The notes under the pieces were generated by a model, which saw nothing but the letters and a program-made list of their open reading frames with translations, searched no databases and had not been told where the DNA came from. A stretch of DNA of 64,000 nucleotides, taken from assembly GCA_951802425.1 (NCBI GenBank), contig OX637800.1:2604001-2668000 (forward strand), given 5' to 3'. Below are positions 10,140 to 21,761 of this stretch, piece after piece. The translations under genes were made by a program, and so were the position numbers. The stretch's first letter is position 1. Each line of letters begins with the position of its first letter. Source of the stretch: Clavaria fumosa. Lineage: Eukaryota; Basidiomycota; Agaricomycetes; Agaricales; Clavariaceae.

Positions 10140-13100
10140 ATGCCGCACAAAGTACGGAGGGGAGTCTACGTTTCGCTAGACATTCTGCAAACCTTGGCGG
10201 TCGCCTCACCATTTCTTTGCGTGCATCTTGCCGTGTCAGCAGTGACCGCGCTCATTGCTGTTGGAGAGGTACGCTCCTTCCTGACCAGGCCGATCAACGG
10301 TGACATTCACGTAACGGTCAGAGAATCAATGCCAATAAGGAATTGCGCAACGAGCTCAATTCCCGCGCTTGTGCGCTACTGCTTGTCATGATTGCGCCGC
10401 TCAAGGGCAAGGCGCAGGAAGGGATCCCTCCTGGCTTACAGAGTGACATCGAGCAGCTTATTTTGTACGTCGGTTCCCTTTGAGAAATCTGCGCAGCCGC
10501 AGACCGATGCCACGCACACAGCCAGTTGCAGATTATCATACATGAAATGCAAGAGATTGCAAACCAAACCTTTTTTTGGACACTTTTCTCAGAAGATGAC
10601 AATGCGGCCATCATCGAGGGCTGCTCGCGCCGTCTCGACGCGTCGATGGCTAAATTTGATGTAGTTCTTTCTTTCTGCCATCACCTTACATAGTGCCGCT
10701 CATTCTACTGTACGCTGCACCCAGGTGTCCCGCAAAATTCAGGATGCGCTTTCACTCAGCGAACTGGTTTCGGATGTCAAGGGCATCGAACAAAAAGTGG
10801 GCGAAATACACGAGCGAATCGTGGCTCAACCCGTCAATCCTGCAATATCCCTACCTCCTCTATCAATGCCGTCAAAACCGCGTTGTTTCCTTGGCCGAGA
10901 CTCCGTCGTTGATGCTCTTGCGAAGCGGCTAACTGTGTCTGAGTCCAAGAGTGCACGCGTCTCCGTCCTGGGTCCCGGTGGCATAGGAAAGACCTCGGTG
11001 GCTCTTGCTGTTGTGGAGCACCCGGACGTTACTGTAAAATTCTCCACCCATTGCATGTTCTGGGTGCCTTGCGTGGAAGCCACTTCCCCATCTCGGCTTC
11101 TGGACATCCTGACCGCCAGCTTACGAGTCACGCAGTCTACGAGCGACCGTCTCAACGACATCCTTTCCGAACTGAAAGCCGCTCCACAAGCACGTTTGCT
11201 GTTGTTGGATAACTTCGAAACACCGTGGGACTTGCAGAGCCAACGAACGGAAGTCGAATCTATCCTTTGCGCTCTTGCGAAAGTGCCACAACTCTCCCTC
11301 TTATTGACGATGAGATCATACTACCCTCCTTCTGATGAAATTGAATGGGATAGTGAGTCCCTGGCAGCGCTCGAGGAAGAGGCGGCCCACCAGATATATA
11401 AGCGAATCAACCCGGACGCCGAGCCCGATCCAGCCCTTGACGAGCTTCTTTCAAAGCTAGACGGTTTGCCTCTCGCCATTACGCTCATGGCACGACTAGC
11501 ACGCAATTCTGGGTCCAAACCTAAGGAGCTGCTTGAAGCATGGCGCAACCCTGATATTCGCACAGATCTCTTAACTACCGACGACTTGGACGCGAAGTCA
11601 AACATCAATGTCTCCATTCGACTTTCCCTACAAAGCAACCTCGTAAAAAGAAGCCCGAGTGCCTTGACTCTCCTCGCAATTCTCTCTATGCTACCCGGCG
11701 GTGTACATCACGACTTCATTAGAAAACTAGCACCGAGCATTTCAAACGTTTCCAGGGCACTGGCCATCCTCAGTGTGTCATCACTAGCGGAGCAGCGACG
11801 TGCCTCGTACACTGTCCATGTACAGCCCGTCATCCGGTCATACATGCAACGGTATCACCTGCTGTCGGCCGAGGTGCGGCAAGGCGTGTATGACGCCTAT
11901 TGCGAGTACGTCAAAGCCCACAAGTCGGAACCGGGCGATCCTAAATTCGATGAAGACGCCAGAGCCCTCACTATCGAGGAGACGAACATACATGCGGTTT
12001 TGCTGGAGGCTGCTGAGCAAGGATCTTTGGGTGCCCTGGACGCATTGTTGACTTTCAGCTGGCACCAATACTGGGTACGCCCGCGAGTCGAAACGATCGA
12101 ACATACTGTCCAGATCGCACGGCGCGGAGACGATATACGACGCGTGGCGGAGGCCCTCAATTGCCAAGGCGCCATGTATTTCGAGTTAGATCGGTTCGAC
12201 GACGCGTACACCTCTCTGACGGAGGCGAGGACAATCATGCAAAGTCTTGGCGATTCTCCGGGTGAGACAGATTGCCTGCTGAAGCTAGGCGAAATTCAAC
12301 GATGGCGGAATCGTTCTGAGGAATCTCGAATTGCATTGGAGGAAGCCAACAAGAGATATCTCACGCTCAACGACGCACGAGGCGTCGCTGAAAGTCTGCT
12401 GAATTTGGGTGCTCTCCATTGGAAATGCGGTCGGATTGCGGAGGCTACGGCTGCGTTGGAGGAGTCGCAAAAGGGCTTTTCTCGCATCTGCCACCCGGAA
12501 GGCGCAGCCGACTGCCTCTTGCAGCTCTCGCAAGTCTACCTCAGCGAGAGACAATATTCCATGGCACATGAGATGGCTCTGGAGGCACGCTCAGAATATC
12601 AGCGCCTGGCCTATCGCGACAGAGCAGCGGTGTGCTTAATGCTACTTGGCACCGCCGAACTTGCCGAATCTCGGTCTCCGGAAGCCCTCGAGCGGTTCGA
12701 ACAAGGACTGCAAGAGTACCAGCAGCTCGGCGGCCCGCTCGGCGTCGCGCAATGTCTGCACGGACTCGGACTCGCATATCGTCGGCTTTCACAATATAGG
12801 CAGGCCGCCACTTACCTCCTCGCGTCGCGGGAGCGTCATCTCCTCGTCCATTCTTTTCTTGGGAACGCGGGTGCTGCAGAGTGCTTGGAGGCACTCGGGA
12901 ACGCGCACTACCTCGAGTCGGATCTCGACCAGGCATGTGCTGCGTTCGAGCGGGCAGGCCTCGAGTATCGAGTCCTTGGACACGGCGTGTCGAGCAATCG
13001 GTGTTTGCAGCGGCTTGATCAGATCTGGACAGAGCGCCTTGATCAGACCTGGACAGAGCAGCAGTCTCTCAAGGAATGGAGAACAGCGGAACCGTTCACC

Positions 13101-13142
13101 ATCTTGGAGCCCTTCGTTGGCCATCTGTTGCGTGGTTCTTGA
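10140..13142 (+). CDS. NB-ARC/TPR STAND ATPase (fungal NLR-like protein)
   Basis: Proposed exons 10140-10268, 10322-10464, 10522-10660 and 10725-13142 join in frame to about 942 residues. The introns are 53, 57 and 64 nt and all GT-AG. The N-terminal 140 residues are helical and resemble the N-terminal domains of basidiomycete NLR-like proteins; their function is not assignable. The NB-ARC domain has Walker A GPGGIGKT (about 220-227), Walker B LLLLDNFE (about 295-302) and a GLPL-like LDGLPLAITLMA. The C-terminal part (from about residue 590) is tetratricopeptide repeats with Asp/Ala/Leu spacing. Such ATPases are ligand-triggered oligomerising switches; TPRs act as the sensor. The last 30 codons hold a 24-bp tandem duplication (LDQIWTE/LDQTWTE). 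The ATP-binding residues look intact. It is followed on the same strand by the CHAT gene. Confidence 0.88.
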
Positions 13143-14001
13143 TCTGTTGGCGATGTTTTCACGCTGTTGTTTCCAGATCTGCAGTCGCTCCGGAATGACC
13201 GTTTCGTTCAAGTTTTGTTGCGTCTCCCCTTTGAAGATCTTATCTCTTATGCTTTATTATTCGTTAATTGGTTTACTCCAGCTGAACATTGTAGACCGGG
13301 ATGGAGTCTACGCAAAGAGCCAAAAATGTACGCAGTGTGATCGTGGAGGTTAGTCATGACATGTAATTAGGACACTCTTTATGATTGGAAACAAAAATCT
13401 ACAATAGCATACCGAGTACAAAAACTGTAACGCTATGATCTTCGAAAGGTGCTAAAAAAACACCCAGCTTGAGGGATCAGACAAGTATGAGATGAGCGTG
13501 GCCATGCATTATCCTAGCCACCTAAACTACCTCTGTGACTGTGACTCGCATCCTCAAATCGTCCGAAGGAGACTAGATCATGAAATTCGAGGCGGAGAAG
13601 CATATGACTGCGTATCCCAGGTCAGCGTGGAAGGAAACTCCGAGGAAACTAAACTCCGATGAAAGAAACTCCGATGTGAAATTATGTGAATGATATCATC
13701 GTTGATCCAACGGTTCCTTCTTTCCTTGACGAGTTCTGTGCGACATGGACACAAGAAGAAGAGTGATACCGGTGATGGCCGTTGGGCAAGCGCTAATCAT
13801 CCGAGTCACAGACGCATTCGCTCCCAAGTCGATAAGCTTTTCTGCCTTCCCCCCCGCCGGTACAAGAAAGTGCGACAGTCTCTGCTGTTGGTCTTGACGT
13901 CGTTGCAAGATGCATAAGTGCTACCTTACAGGTTAATGATATCGCAACATATCAATCATTTCTAGGAAAATAACCTTCCCGCTTTTGTATAGATATTATA
14001 G
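13143..14001. other. intergenic, 5' region of the CHAT gene
   Basis: About 860 bases. Open frames here are short and show no domain. Upstream exons of the CHAT gene may lie in it, since its C2 domain lacks the first beta strand in the exons found, but none could be fixed. Confidence 0.4.
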
Positions 14002-17000
14002 TGCAATATCTACCCGGCCTACCCGAACAACATCGCACTTTCCAGGATGGATCTCGTCTATTTCTCGAAGTCTTCGCCCCGGAAAAGACATCGAGAGTTT
14101 ATCCGTTGACCAAGCAGTCTGAGTCATCTTGGAACTTTCCAGGAAACATTGGTTTGTGCGTCACGTTTCTTATAGCGTGGATCTACAGTCGATGAAACCA
14201 TGACTATGTCTCAAAGACCCACGGATACCCCCTCTATCAAGATTGCAGTCTCACTCGAGCACTCTGGAAACAGATTCAATCAGCTTGGCGTTACCGAACT
14301 GACGGGAGACTTCTTACTTGCACGATGCATGGAACCAGCTATGAGTATGAACAGCTCTATTCATTGGGAAATAAGTGGCTGATTTTGCCGACATGTTCAC
14401 GCAGGAGACGTTCAAACTTTTGTTGCCACTGGAAACCTCCCCGTCCTTGAAATAGTCTTCAGCTGTTTTGCCATTCCCTCGGAAGATCGTCCCATGATCG
14501 CATTACGCGATGAAGGTTTGATACACCGTTGTTTTCCGCAATCAGTAGACTGATTATCATGCCTCGTTTTTTTTTTGGAAAGGGACGATGCAGTCAGAAG
14601 CTGCTTACGCTACAGTTCTTGATACGGACTATGAAAACGCTCTGCTCCTCCCCAACGAGGATCCAGAAAAGCCATCTGCCTTCTTTGCGGTTTCCATGGG
14701 GTTCTATCATCACTACTCTCAATCACTAGACGAGATACAACTTGACAAAGCTATCTTAGCGTTGGATGGCGCAATGGAGCTAATTCCAGACGAACATCCT
14801 CTCCAGGCACGCTGCCTGACACTGCTTGGATTGTGTCTTGTCACACGCGATGAACATTCTCCTTCGTTGTCCGATATCGATCGTGCCATTTTCGCCCTCG
14901 AAATGGACATAATACTCACTCAGGGTAACACTAGCGGCTTTACGCTCGACATTCTCGCAGTGGCCCTTAATCGTCGATTTGAACGTCTTGGAGAGCGCGC
15001 TGATATCGATAAGTCCATCTTAGCCCATGAGGACGCCATCCGTCTCACACCAGAGGGTCATAACGACAGGCGTCGTTATCTCCTCGGACTCGGAGATTCG
15101 TATGGACACCGCTTCGAGCACTCAGGAGATCTTGCTGACGTCGAGTCGGCCATCTCATCTCTCAGAGATGCTCTCCGTCTCACTCCGAAGGACTACGCTG
15201 GAAAGCAAGATTCTCTCAGTAACCTCGGAAATTTATTCCTGCGCCGCTTTGAGCGCTTGGGAGACCTCGATGACATCGACTCGGCCATCTCATATTACAC
15301 GGACGCCATCCGTCTCTCTCCTGAGGAGCATACCAACAAGCCTGCTTATCTCAACAACCTCGGAAATTCATTCCAGATCCGCTTTGAACGCTCGAGAGAA
15401 CTTCCTGACATCGAGTCAGCCATCACAGCTTGCAAGGAAGCTGTCCGTCTCGTTCCGGAGTGCGATACCAACAAGCCTGATTATCTCCACAACCTTGGAA
15501 CTTTGTCCACACGTCGCTTTGAGCTCTCTGGAGATGTTACTGACATGGAGTTGGCTATTTCATGTCAGAAAGATATTGTCCATCTCACTCCAGAGAGTCA
15601 TGCCAACAAACCTGATTATCTCAAGCATCTCGGGGATTTGTTTTCACGCAAATTTGAGCGCTCGAGAGATCTCGCTGACATCAACTCAGCCATTTCATCC
15701 TACAAGGATGCTGTTCGTCTCACTCCTCAAGGCCACACCAATAAGCCTGCTCATCTCAGCAGCCTCGGAGGTTCATACCAGTGCCGCTTTGAGCACTCAG
15801 GAGATCTGACCGACGTCAACTTAGCCATATCTTATTCGAAGGATGCGGTCCATCTCGCCCCAGAGGACCATGCCGACAAGCCTAGGTATCTCCACAACCT
15901 TGGGATTTCGTTCCAATGCCGCTTTGGTTGCTTGGAAGAACTTGTTGATATTGATTCAGCCATTTCTTGTCACAAGGATGCTATCCATCTCATTCCCGAA
16001 GGCCACACTGAGAAGCCTGCCATTCTGACTGGCCTTGGAAATTCACTTACACGTCGCTTTGGTTGTTCAGGAGAACTTGCTGATATTGACTCAGCCATCA
16101 CATCTCACAAGGAGGCTATTCGTCTCATTCCTGGAGGCTATGCTAACAGGCCTATTTATCTCGGCAATCTCGGAACTTCATTTATGTCCCGCTTTAGGCA
16201 CTCGAGAGATCTTGCTGATATTGACCCGGCTATCGAATCTCACAGGGATGCTGTCCATCTCACACCAGAGGACCATGCTTCCAAGCCTACCCTTTACAAT
16301 AACCTTGGAAATTCATTCCTGTGCCGCTTTGAATGCTCAAGAGACCTTGTTGACATTGAGTTGGCCATTTCCTCTCATAAGGATGCAGTCCGTCTCACTC
16401 CCGATGGCCATCCTGACAAGTATAATCATCTGACCAATCTCGGAAATTCGTTTAATTACCGCTTTGGTTGCTTGGGAGAAGTCGTCGATATCGAGTCGGC
16501 GATCTCATTCCACAAAGATGCTGTCTGTCTCACTCCCGAGGGCCACGCTGACAGGCCTGGTCATCTCAACAACCTCGGAATTTCCTTTCAGCGCCGCTTT
16601 GATTGCCTAGGAGAACTTGCTGATATTGAGTCAGCCATCTCGTATCAGACGCAGGCTGTCCGTCTCACTCCAGAGGGTCATGTCAGTAAGCCTGCTCGTC
16701 TCAGCAACCTCGGAGGTTCGTTCCTGTACCGCCACAAGTGTCTCCAGAATGACAGTGATTTTGATGAGGCCATTGCACAATTCCGACTCGCTGCTAACTC
16801 ATCCACTGGACCTCCCCTGCTGCGGTTCAATGCAGCCCTAACCTGGGCCCAACTCACTTGTGAATTTCTTCCAGACGTTTCCTTAGACGGGTATCTCACC
16901 GCAATCAAACTCCTCCCCCGTTTGGCATGGCTCGGGCAGACTATATCTGATAGACACAAGGCCCTTGTCGATATAGGAGGAGTTGCCAACGAAGCTGCTG

Positions 17001-18499
17001 CTGCTGCAATTAAATTCGGCAGGTTTGAAAGCGCTCTTGAGTGGTTAGAGCAAGGACGCTCTATCGTTTGGGGCCAGCTGCTAAACCTGCGCAGTCCAGT
17101 TGACGAGCTCCGAAATGTACAGCCCCAATTGGCCCATGACCTTACACGAATCTCCAAGGGATTAGAAAAGGAGGGCATCAGGGATAGTAACTTCACCTCA
17201 TCTGATCGACAAGGCTCACTAGAGGAGGCTGCACAACGGCATCGCCGGCTAGCCGAGGAATGGTATTCTCTTGTCGAGAAGGCGAGAGCCGTTCCGGGAT
17301 TTGAAGATTTTTTGCGGCCCAAGAGGCTAGCAACCCTTTTAAAAGCAGCTCAATCCGGTCCTGTCGTCACCATTAATGTTCATAAATCCCGATGCGACGC
17401 TTTGGTTCTCATTCCAGGCCACGAGGATGTAATTCACCTGCCCCTCAGCTGTTTCTCCTACGGTCAAGCGCAGGAGCTACAGCGTTCACTCAATCAGTCG
17501 CTTTCTGCTGCTGGTATCCGAATGCGAAACGCACGTATGATGAAAAGGGAATCTGTGAGTGGCAACGCCGGCTTAGAAGAGATTCTGTCTACCCTTTGGT
17601 CAAACGTGGTGAAACCAGTCTTAGACTCCCTCGCATACTCGGTAAGCCATTCTTTCCAGTGTAAACAAACCAATAATAACGGGGTCTTGTCTTATATCAA
17701 GGTTTCAAGTGCTCCAGATCCTCCTCGGATTTGGTGGTGCCCGACAGGACCGCTTAGCTTTCTCCCCATTCACGCCGCCGGGATCTACAGCAAAAATACC
17801 GTTGGGTTCAAAGTCTCTGACTTTGTGACCTCATCGTACACGCCTACTTTGACAGCATTGCTTGAGCGGTCCCAGATCTCCCCGAGAACTTTCCAAGGAC
17901 TTCTCGGAGTCAGTCAGCCATGCACCCCGGGGCTATCTCAACTCCCGAATGCGGAGAAGGAGCTCACACTCATCAAGAAGCTTGGTTCAGGCCTTGATAT
18001 TCACAGCCTACCGGGGGAGCTAGCAACGGTAAAGAGTGTAGTAAAAGGCATGGAAGAGCATAGCTGGATTCATCTTGCTTGCCACGCTGCTCAGGACATC
18101 TTGGAGCCGACCAAGAGTGCCCTTTGTCTTCATGACGGCCACTTAACGATGTCAAGGGTCATCAGCAATTCGTTTCCTCATGCGGACTTTGCGTTTCTCT
18201 CCGCATGCCAGACTGCAAAAGGTGATGACAAGCTTTCAGAGGAGGCTGTTCACTTAGCGGCGGGTATGTTGGCTGCGGGATACAGAAGCGTGATCGCCAC
18301 GATGTGGTCCATCAAAGACAATGATGCACCTTTGGTCGCCCAGGAGGTGTATTCTCGTCTGTTCTGTGATTCATCGCCTGACAGCAGCCGAGGCGCGCAT
18401 GCTCTTCACCATGCTGTGAAGTGTCTTCGAGAGGCTTTGGGAAATTCAGGGGAGCTATCACTTTTATCGTGGGTGCCGTTTATTCACGTCGGGATATGA
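14002..18499 (+). CDS. C2-TPR-CHAT domain protein (caspase-like HET-associated)
   Basis: Exons read as 14002-14151, 14189-14344, 14405-14515, 14583-17641 and 17702-18499; the first intron (37 nt) is doubtful and the true start was not found. The N-terminus looks like a C2 domain (DGSRLFLEVFAPEKT, TKQSESSWNFPGNI, PSIKIAVSLEHS). Fourteen 45-residue TPR-like repeats follow (14954-16843). The C-terminus is a CHAT peptidase domain with the His/Cys pair: ACHAAQD (His codon 18083-18085) and FLSACQTAKGD (Cys codon 18206-18208). CHAT enzymes are caspase/separase-clan cysteine proteases; TPR-CHAT proteins in fungi and bacteria can activate pore-forming gasdermins. No gasdermin is in the window. The 60-nt in-frame segment 17642-17701 has intron signals and falls where the family has no insert. 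Confidence 0.85.
14954..16843 (+). repeat. fourteen tandem 135-bp units coding TPR-like repeats
   Basis: Each unit codes 45 residues of the form LGNSF..RFE.SGDLADIDSAIS.HKDAVRLTPEGHADKP..L.N. Units are clearly related but diverged (first and last are the most degraded). This contrasts with the nearly identical WD40 units at 54781-56418. Confidence 0.9.
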
Positions 18500-18633
18500 G
18501 TGTCTCGCAGCAACGTGTAGTGCCAAAGTACCTTTGCCTCACATACTAACTCGAATGGACTCTTTACTAACACTTGCTCTTACTTCGCGCTCTCTGGCTC
18601 ACACTTCGATCTCTCATTTCTCGTTTACGCCGC

Positions 18634-18927
18634 ATGGCCCAGTATAATCAAATTGTCGAGAACTTGGCGCAGAGGAAGGCAAAATACGAAAGGCTCTTTG
18701 CAGCGCAAGCAGCAATGCTCCGGGAAGACTACAAAAAACCTGAGAAGCATGCGACTGCATATTGCAATGGATTCTCGGGGATGCCAATATACGAGACGAA
18801 TGGAAGACATCTGTGCTGTGAATTCAACATTCTTCGACCTGAGTCTCCCTCAATTACTTGCGCTTTGAACTACTGGAAGATAGTGTTCGCAACATACGGG
18901 GTTCCAATCCTAACTCGCAAACCTTGA
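18634..18927 (+). CDS. small hypothetical protein
   Basis: ATG 18634 opens 97 codons (MAQYNQIVENLAQRKAKYERL...). The first 45 residues could form a helix rich in Glu, Lys and Ala. No domain, intron or conserved motif is recognised. It lies 135 bp after the CHAT gene on the same strand and might be an unrelated short gene, a remnant, or chance. Confidence 0.25.
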   Translation: MAQYNQIVENLAQRKAKYERLFAAQAAMLREDYKKPEKHATAYCNGFSGMPIYETNGRHLCCEFNILRPESPSITCALNYWKIVFATYGVPILTRKP

Positions 18928-19540
18928 GTCATCCCCTGCTATTTGGGAGGTTGGGAATCGCGTGTTGCCCAACCCCGCAGTATCGTGACGGGTTGCTCGA
19001 TCCGCAGCTGTTACGCTTCTGACGGACCGCAGTAAGTGGCGTCAAGGGAATCGATAGAAAGATAGCAGGGGCGCGAAAACATCACACAGGGGTCCTGCCA
19101 TACAGGCCTTGTTGAGACCGGCAAAATGGGACGAGCGTCAGATGCAGATGCAAAGCAAAATTACCCATATCTTACATTCGCGCACTTTGGCCATTCGCGG
19201 TCGGCACGTGGTGTCCCAAGCAACTAATCTTCATCCGCTTCGCCCATTGCAATCCTCGCAGAACTGAACGGCGTAGTCGTGACCACCCACATTAGCAACA
19301 CGCCGGACGACCGCAAGACGTATCATGACCCAGTCGAAAAGGCGATCAAACTGCGGCTATTCTTGGGTCATTTGAGCGCCTCACAAGTAACCCTTGTGGC
19401 ATGTCGATTACGCTCGTGGAGGTTATGAGGCTTTGCGAAGGGGACGAACTTTGCACCCGTATCCGCTGATCATGGGCCATGATAAGCCCTTCCTTCGACG
19501 ATAACGAAGCGCTGCGCAGCTGGCGCTATCTCGCTATATA

Positions 19541-19688
19541 AACAACTTTGTATCCCTGATGAATGCCCCAGGTTGTCAATCCCCCCCACGCACACACACA
19601 CAGTTTGAGTCGGTGCTAGTCTGCAGTCTCTACATAAGGTGAGTGTCTGTCTACCCCTACCAAGAGGGTGCCCTGGCTTATTTTGTAG
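19541..19688 (+). promoter_or_regulatory. TATA box and possible leader intron of the DIRS-like RT gene
   Basis: CTATATAAAC at about 19541-19550 lies 160 bases before the ATG. A GT-AG pair with a good donor (GTGAGTGTC, about 19640) and acceptor TTTTGTAG (19688) could remove 49 nt of leader. The upstream 18930-19540 shows no gene. Confidence 0.45.
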
Positions 19689-19709
19689 TTTCCGCATATT
19701 CCCCGCCTG

Positions 19710-21497
19710 ATGGTCCTACAACTATTTCGTTTCGTCTGGGATGATGGCCCCACGGAAGTGGTGTCACCAGCCGCAATCGGCACCGAGAAAGCCGATCCGC
19801 TACCGTCTCCTCCACAACATCTTGTTAATAACCCCGAAATCAAAGCGGCATTGAAAGCGCACCAAAGCCGAATTAAGGTCGACACGCCGTTCAAAATCGA
19901 CCAGTTTGAGGCGCTGCTATCGTCTCATCCTAATCAGCGCTTTGTCAAATCCGTGATTAAGGGGCTTCGGGAGGGATTTTGGCCGTTCGACGAAGGAGAA
20001 TGGAAGATCGAGAAAGAGAAAGTGTTTAGGAACAATACCATGAAGGAACGAAACGAACAAGCTGTGAAGGACTTTAGGGATGCGGAGTTGAGTGCCGGAA
20101 GATGGTCGGCACCATTCACGAAAATCATGCCCGGCATGAAAACTTCACCTATGTTAGTGCGATGGCAAGACGAGAAACCACGAGTCATCTCGGATCATAC
20201 AAGGTCTGGCCTTAATAGTGGTATCCGGAACGCCGGACACGTCATACAAGATGACATGCGCTCCTTTGGTCAGTGCTTGCAAAACGCCAAACGACGGAAC
20301 CCTTCGCGACTCCTCGTAACCTTCAAGGACGATGTTGCGAAAGCCTTCCTCAATCTCCCAGTGCACCCGATCTGGCAGTTGCGCCAGGTCGTCGTCGTAG
20401 AGGGGAAGTATTATATCGTTAGGCGCTTGGCTTTCGGCAGCCGCGCCGCCCCCAAGTTGTGGTGTGCGGTATCTGGCCTAATATGTTGGATTGCGGTCAA
20501 GCGCCGCAATATCACCGGTTTGCATGTCTACATGGATGATTTTTTTGGATGGGACTTTGCAGATCATTTCGTATCCCATAATGGTGCCCGGCGGCCTCAA
20601 CGTCAGGCGCTTTTGCTGAAACTGTGGGACGAGATTGGTTGCCCGTACGAAGATCGAAAGCAACTCTATGGATGTCCGCTAGAAGTCATCGGATATGAGG
20701 TTAATATCAACCAGGGGACTCTGTCTCTCTCTCCGGCCTCCATAAAGGAAGCTGTCGATGAGATTCGATCTTTCCTTTCCACAACCGGTGGAAAGCCATC
20801 TCTACGAGAATGGCAACGACTTGCCGGGTTGATCAACTGGACCTTGAACGTTTTGCCTTGGGGAAGGCCGGCGCTCACCGCCCTCCATAGGGAGACAAGC
20901 GGAAAGCCATCCACCGCAAAAATCAACATCACCGCAGACGTAAAACGGGATCTGATATGGTTGTTGGACACACTCCCCATTGCTATTGGCGTGTCATTCG
21001 ACAACGGCACATGGAGAGATGACGAAGCAGATCTGGTCATCTCGACAGACGCGAGTCTCAAACATGGACTCGCCTTTGTCTTGGACAAGGCTGCTTTTTA
21101 TTACCAGCTCCGCCAGGACTCACTCGGCTCGGACATCGACATTTTCTTCTTGGAGCTGGTCGCGATTCTTTCTGCGGTGTGGCATACACGCACTTTGAAG
21201 CCTCCCCCGAGACGCCTTCTTATCTGGACGGACAACATGGGCGCCGTCAAGGCTTTTTCTTCGTTACGGGCGCCAGATGCCCTGCACAACGGCCCGCTCC
21301 TCGCGGTTGCGACCGTTATCACGCAATACGGGGTTGACCTCCGCGTCAAGCACGTCGCGGGGAAGAAGAACACCGCCGCGGACTTGTTGTCGCGCTTGCG
21401 GCTCGATGAATTCAAGCGCCAATTTCCCGGGCATCGCGTGGGAAAGTTCGAACCTCCGAGGAAGCATCTGCCGCCTCAGTGGAGCAAGTCCTTCTGA
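19710..21497 (+). CDS. DIRS-type reverse transcriptase/RNase H, uninterrupted
   Basis: 595 codons from ATG 19710 without frameshift or stop. The N-terminal region (FEALLSSHPNQRFVKSVIKGLREGFWPF) and RT with the catalytic box YMDDFFGWDF, followed by RNase H (STDASLKHG, WTDNMGAVKAF, GKKNTAADLLSR), are the pattern of DIRS1-like elements in mushroom genomes. Those elements normally also carry a tyrosine recombinase and unusual terminal repeats. Neither was found between 18930 and 21760, so this is either a truncated element or a solitary copy. The intact frame and own TATA box are notable for a fragment. Confidence 0.85.
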   Translation: MVLQLFRFVWDDGPTEVVSPAAIGTEKADPLPSPPQHLVNNPEIKAALKAHQSRIKVDTPFKIDQFEALLSSHPNQRFVKSVIKGLREGFWPFDEGEWKIEKEKVFRNNTMKERNEQAVKDFRDAELSAGRWSAPFTKIMPGMKTSPMLVRWQDEKPRVISDHTRSGLNSGIRNAGHVIQDDMRSFGQCLQNAKRRNPSRLLVTFKDDVAKAFLNLPVHPIWQLRQVVVVEGKYYIVRRLAFGSRAAPKLWCAVSGLICWIAVKRRNITGLHVYMDDFFGWDFADHFVSHNGARRPQRQALLLKLWDEIGCPYEDRKQLYGCPLEVIGYEVNINQGTLSLSPASIKEAVDEIRSFLSTTGGKPSLREWQRLAGLINWTLNVLPWGRPALTALHRETSGKPSTAKINITADVKRDLIWLLDTLPIAIGVSFDNGTWRDDEADLVISTDASLKHGLAFVLDKAAFYYQLRQDSLGSDIDIFFLELVAILSAVWHTRTLKPPPRRLLIWTDNMGAVKAFSSLRAPDALHNGPLLAVATVITQYGVDLRVKHVAGKKNTAADLLSRLRLDEFKRQFPGHRVGKFEPPRKHLPPQWSKSF

Positions 21498-21761
21498 TTT
21501 TTTGGTCTATCATGCCGTCGATTTTGTCATTTATGGTGCACGTTTGAGGGCGCCGCGTAACACGCGCCGCATACCAGACTGTTTGCTTTGCGTGCTCCGT
21601 CGTGCCCTACATCGCATGCACTGTCAACATTTCGTGTTATCTCTGTTGTATCTTACGTTTGAGACGATGTTACCGAAGTCCTGTGATCTAAATGTACAAA
21701 AGCAACTCCAATAAATAACATGATGTGGTACCAGGGATGTCGTACAGAAAGATTGTCCTAG

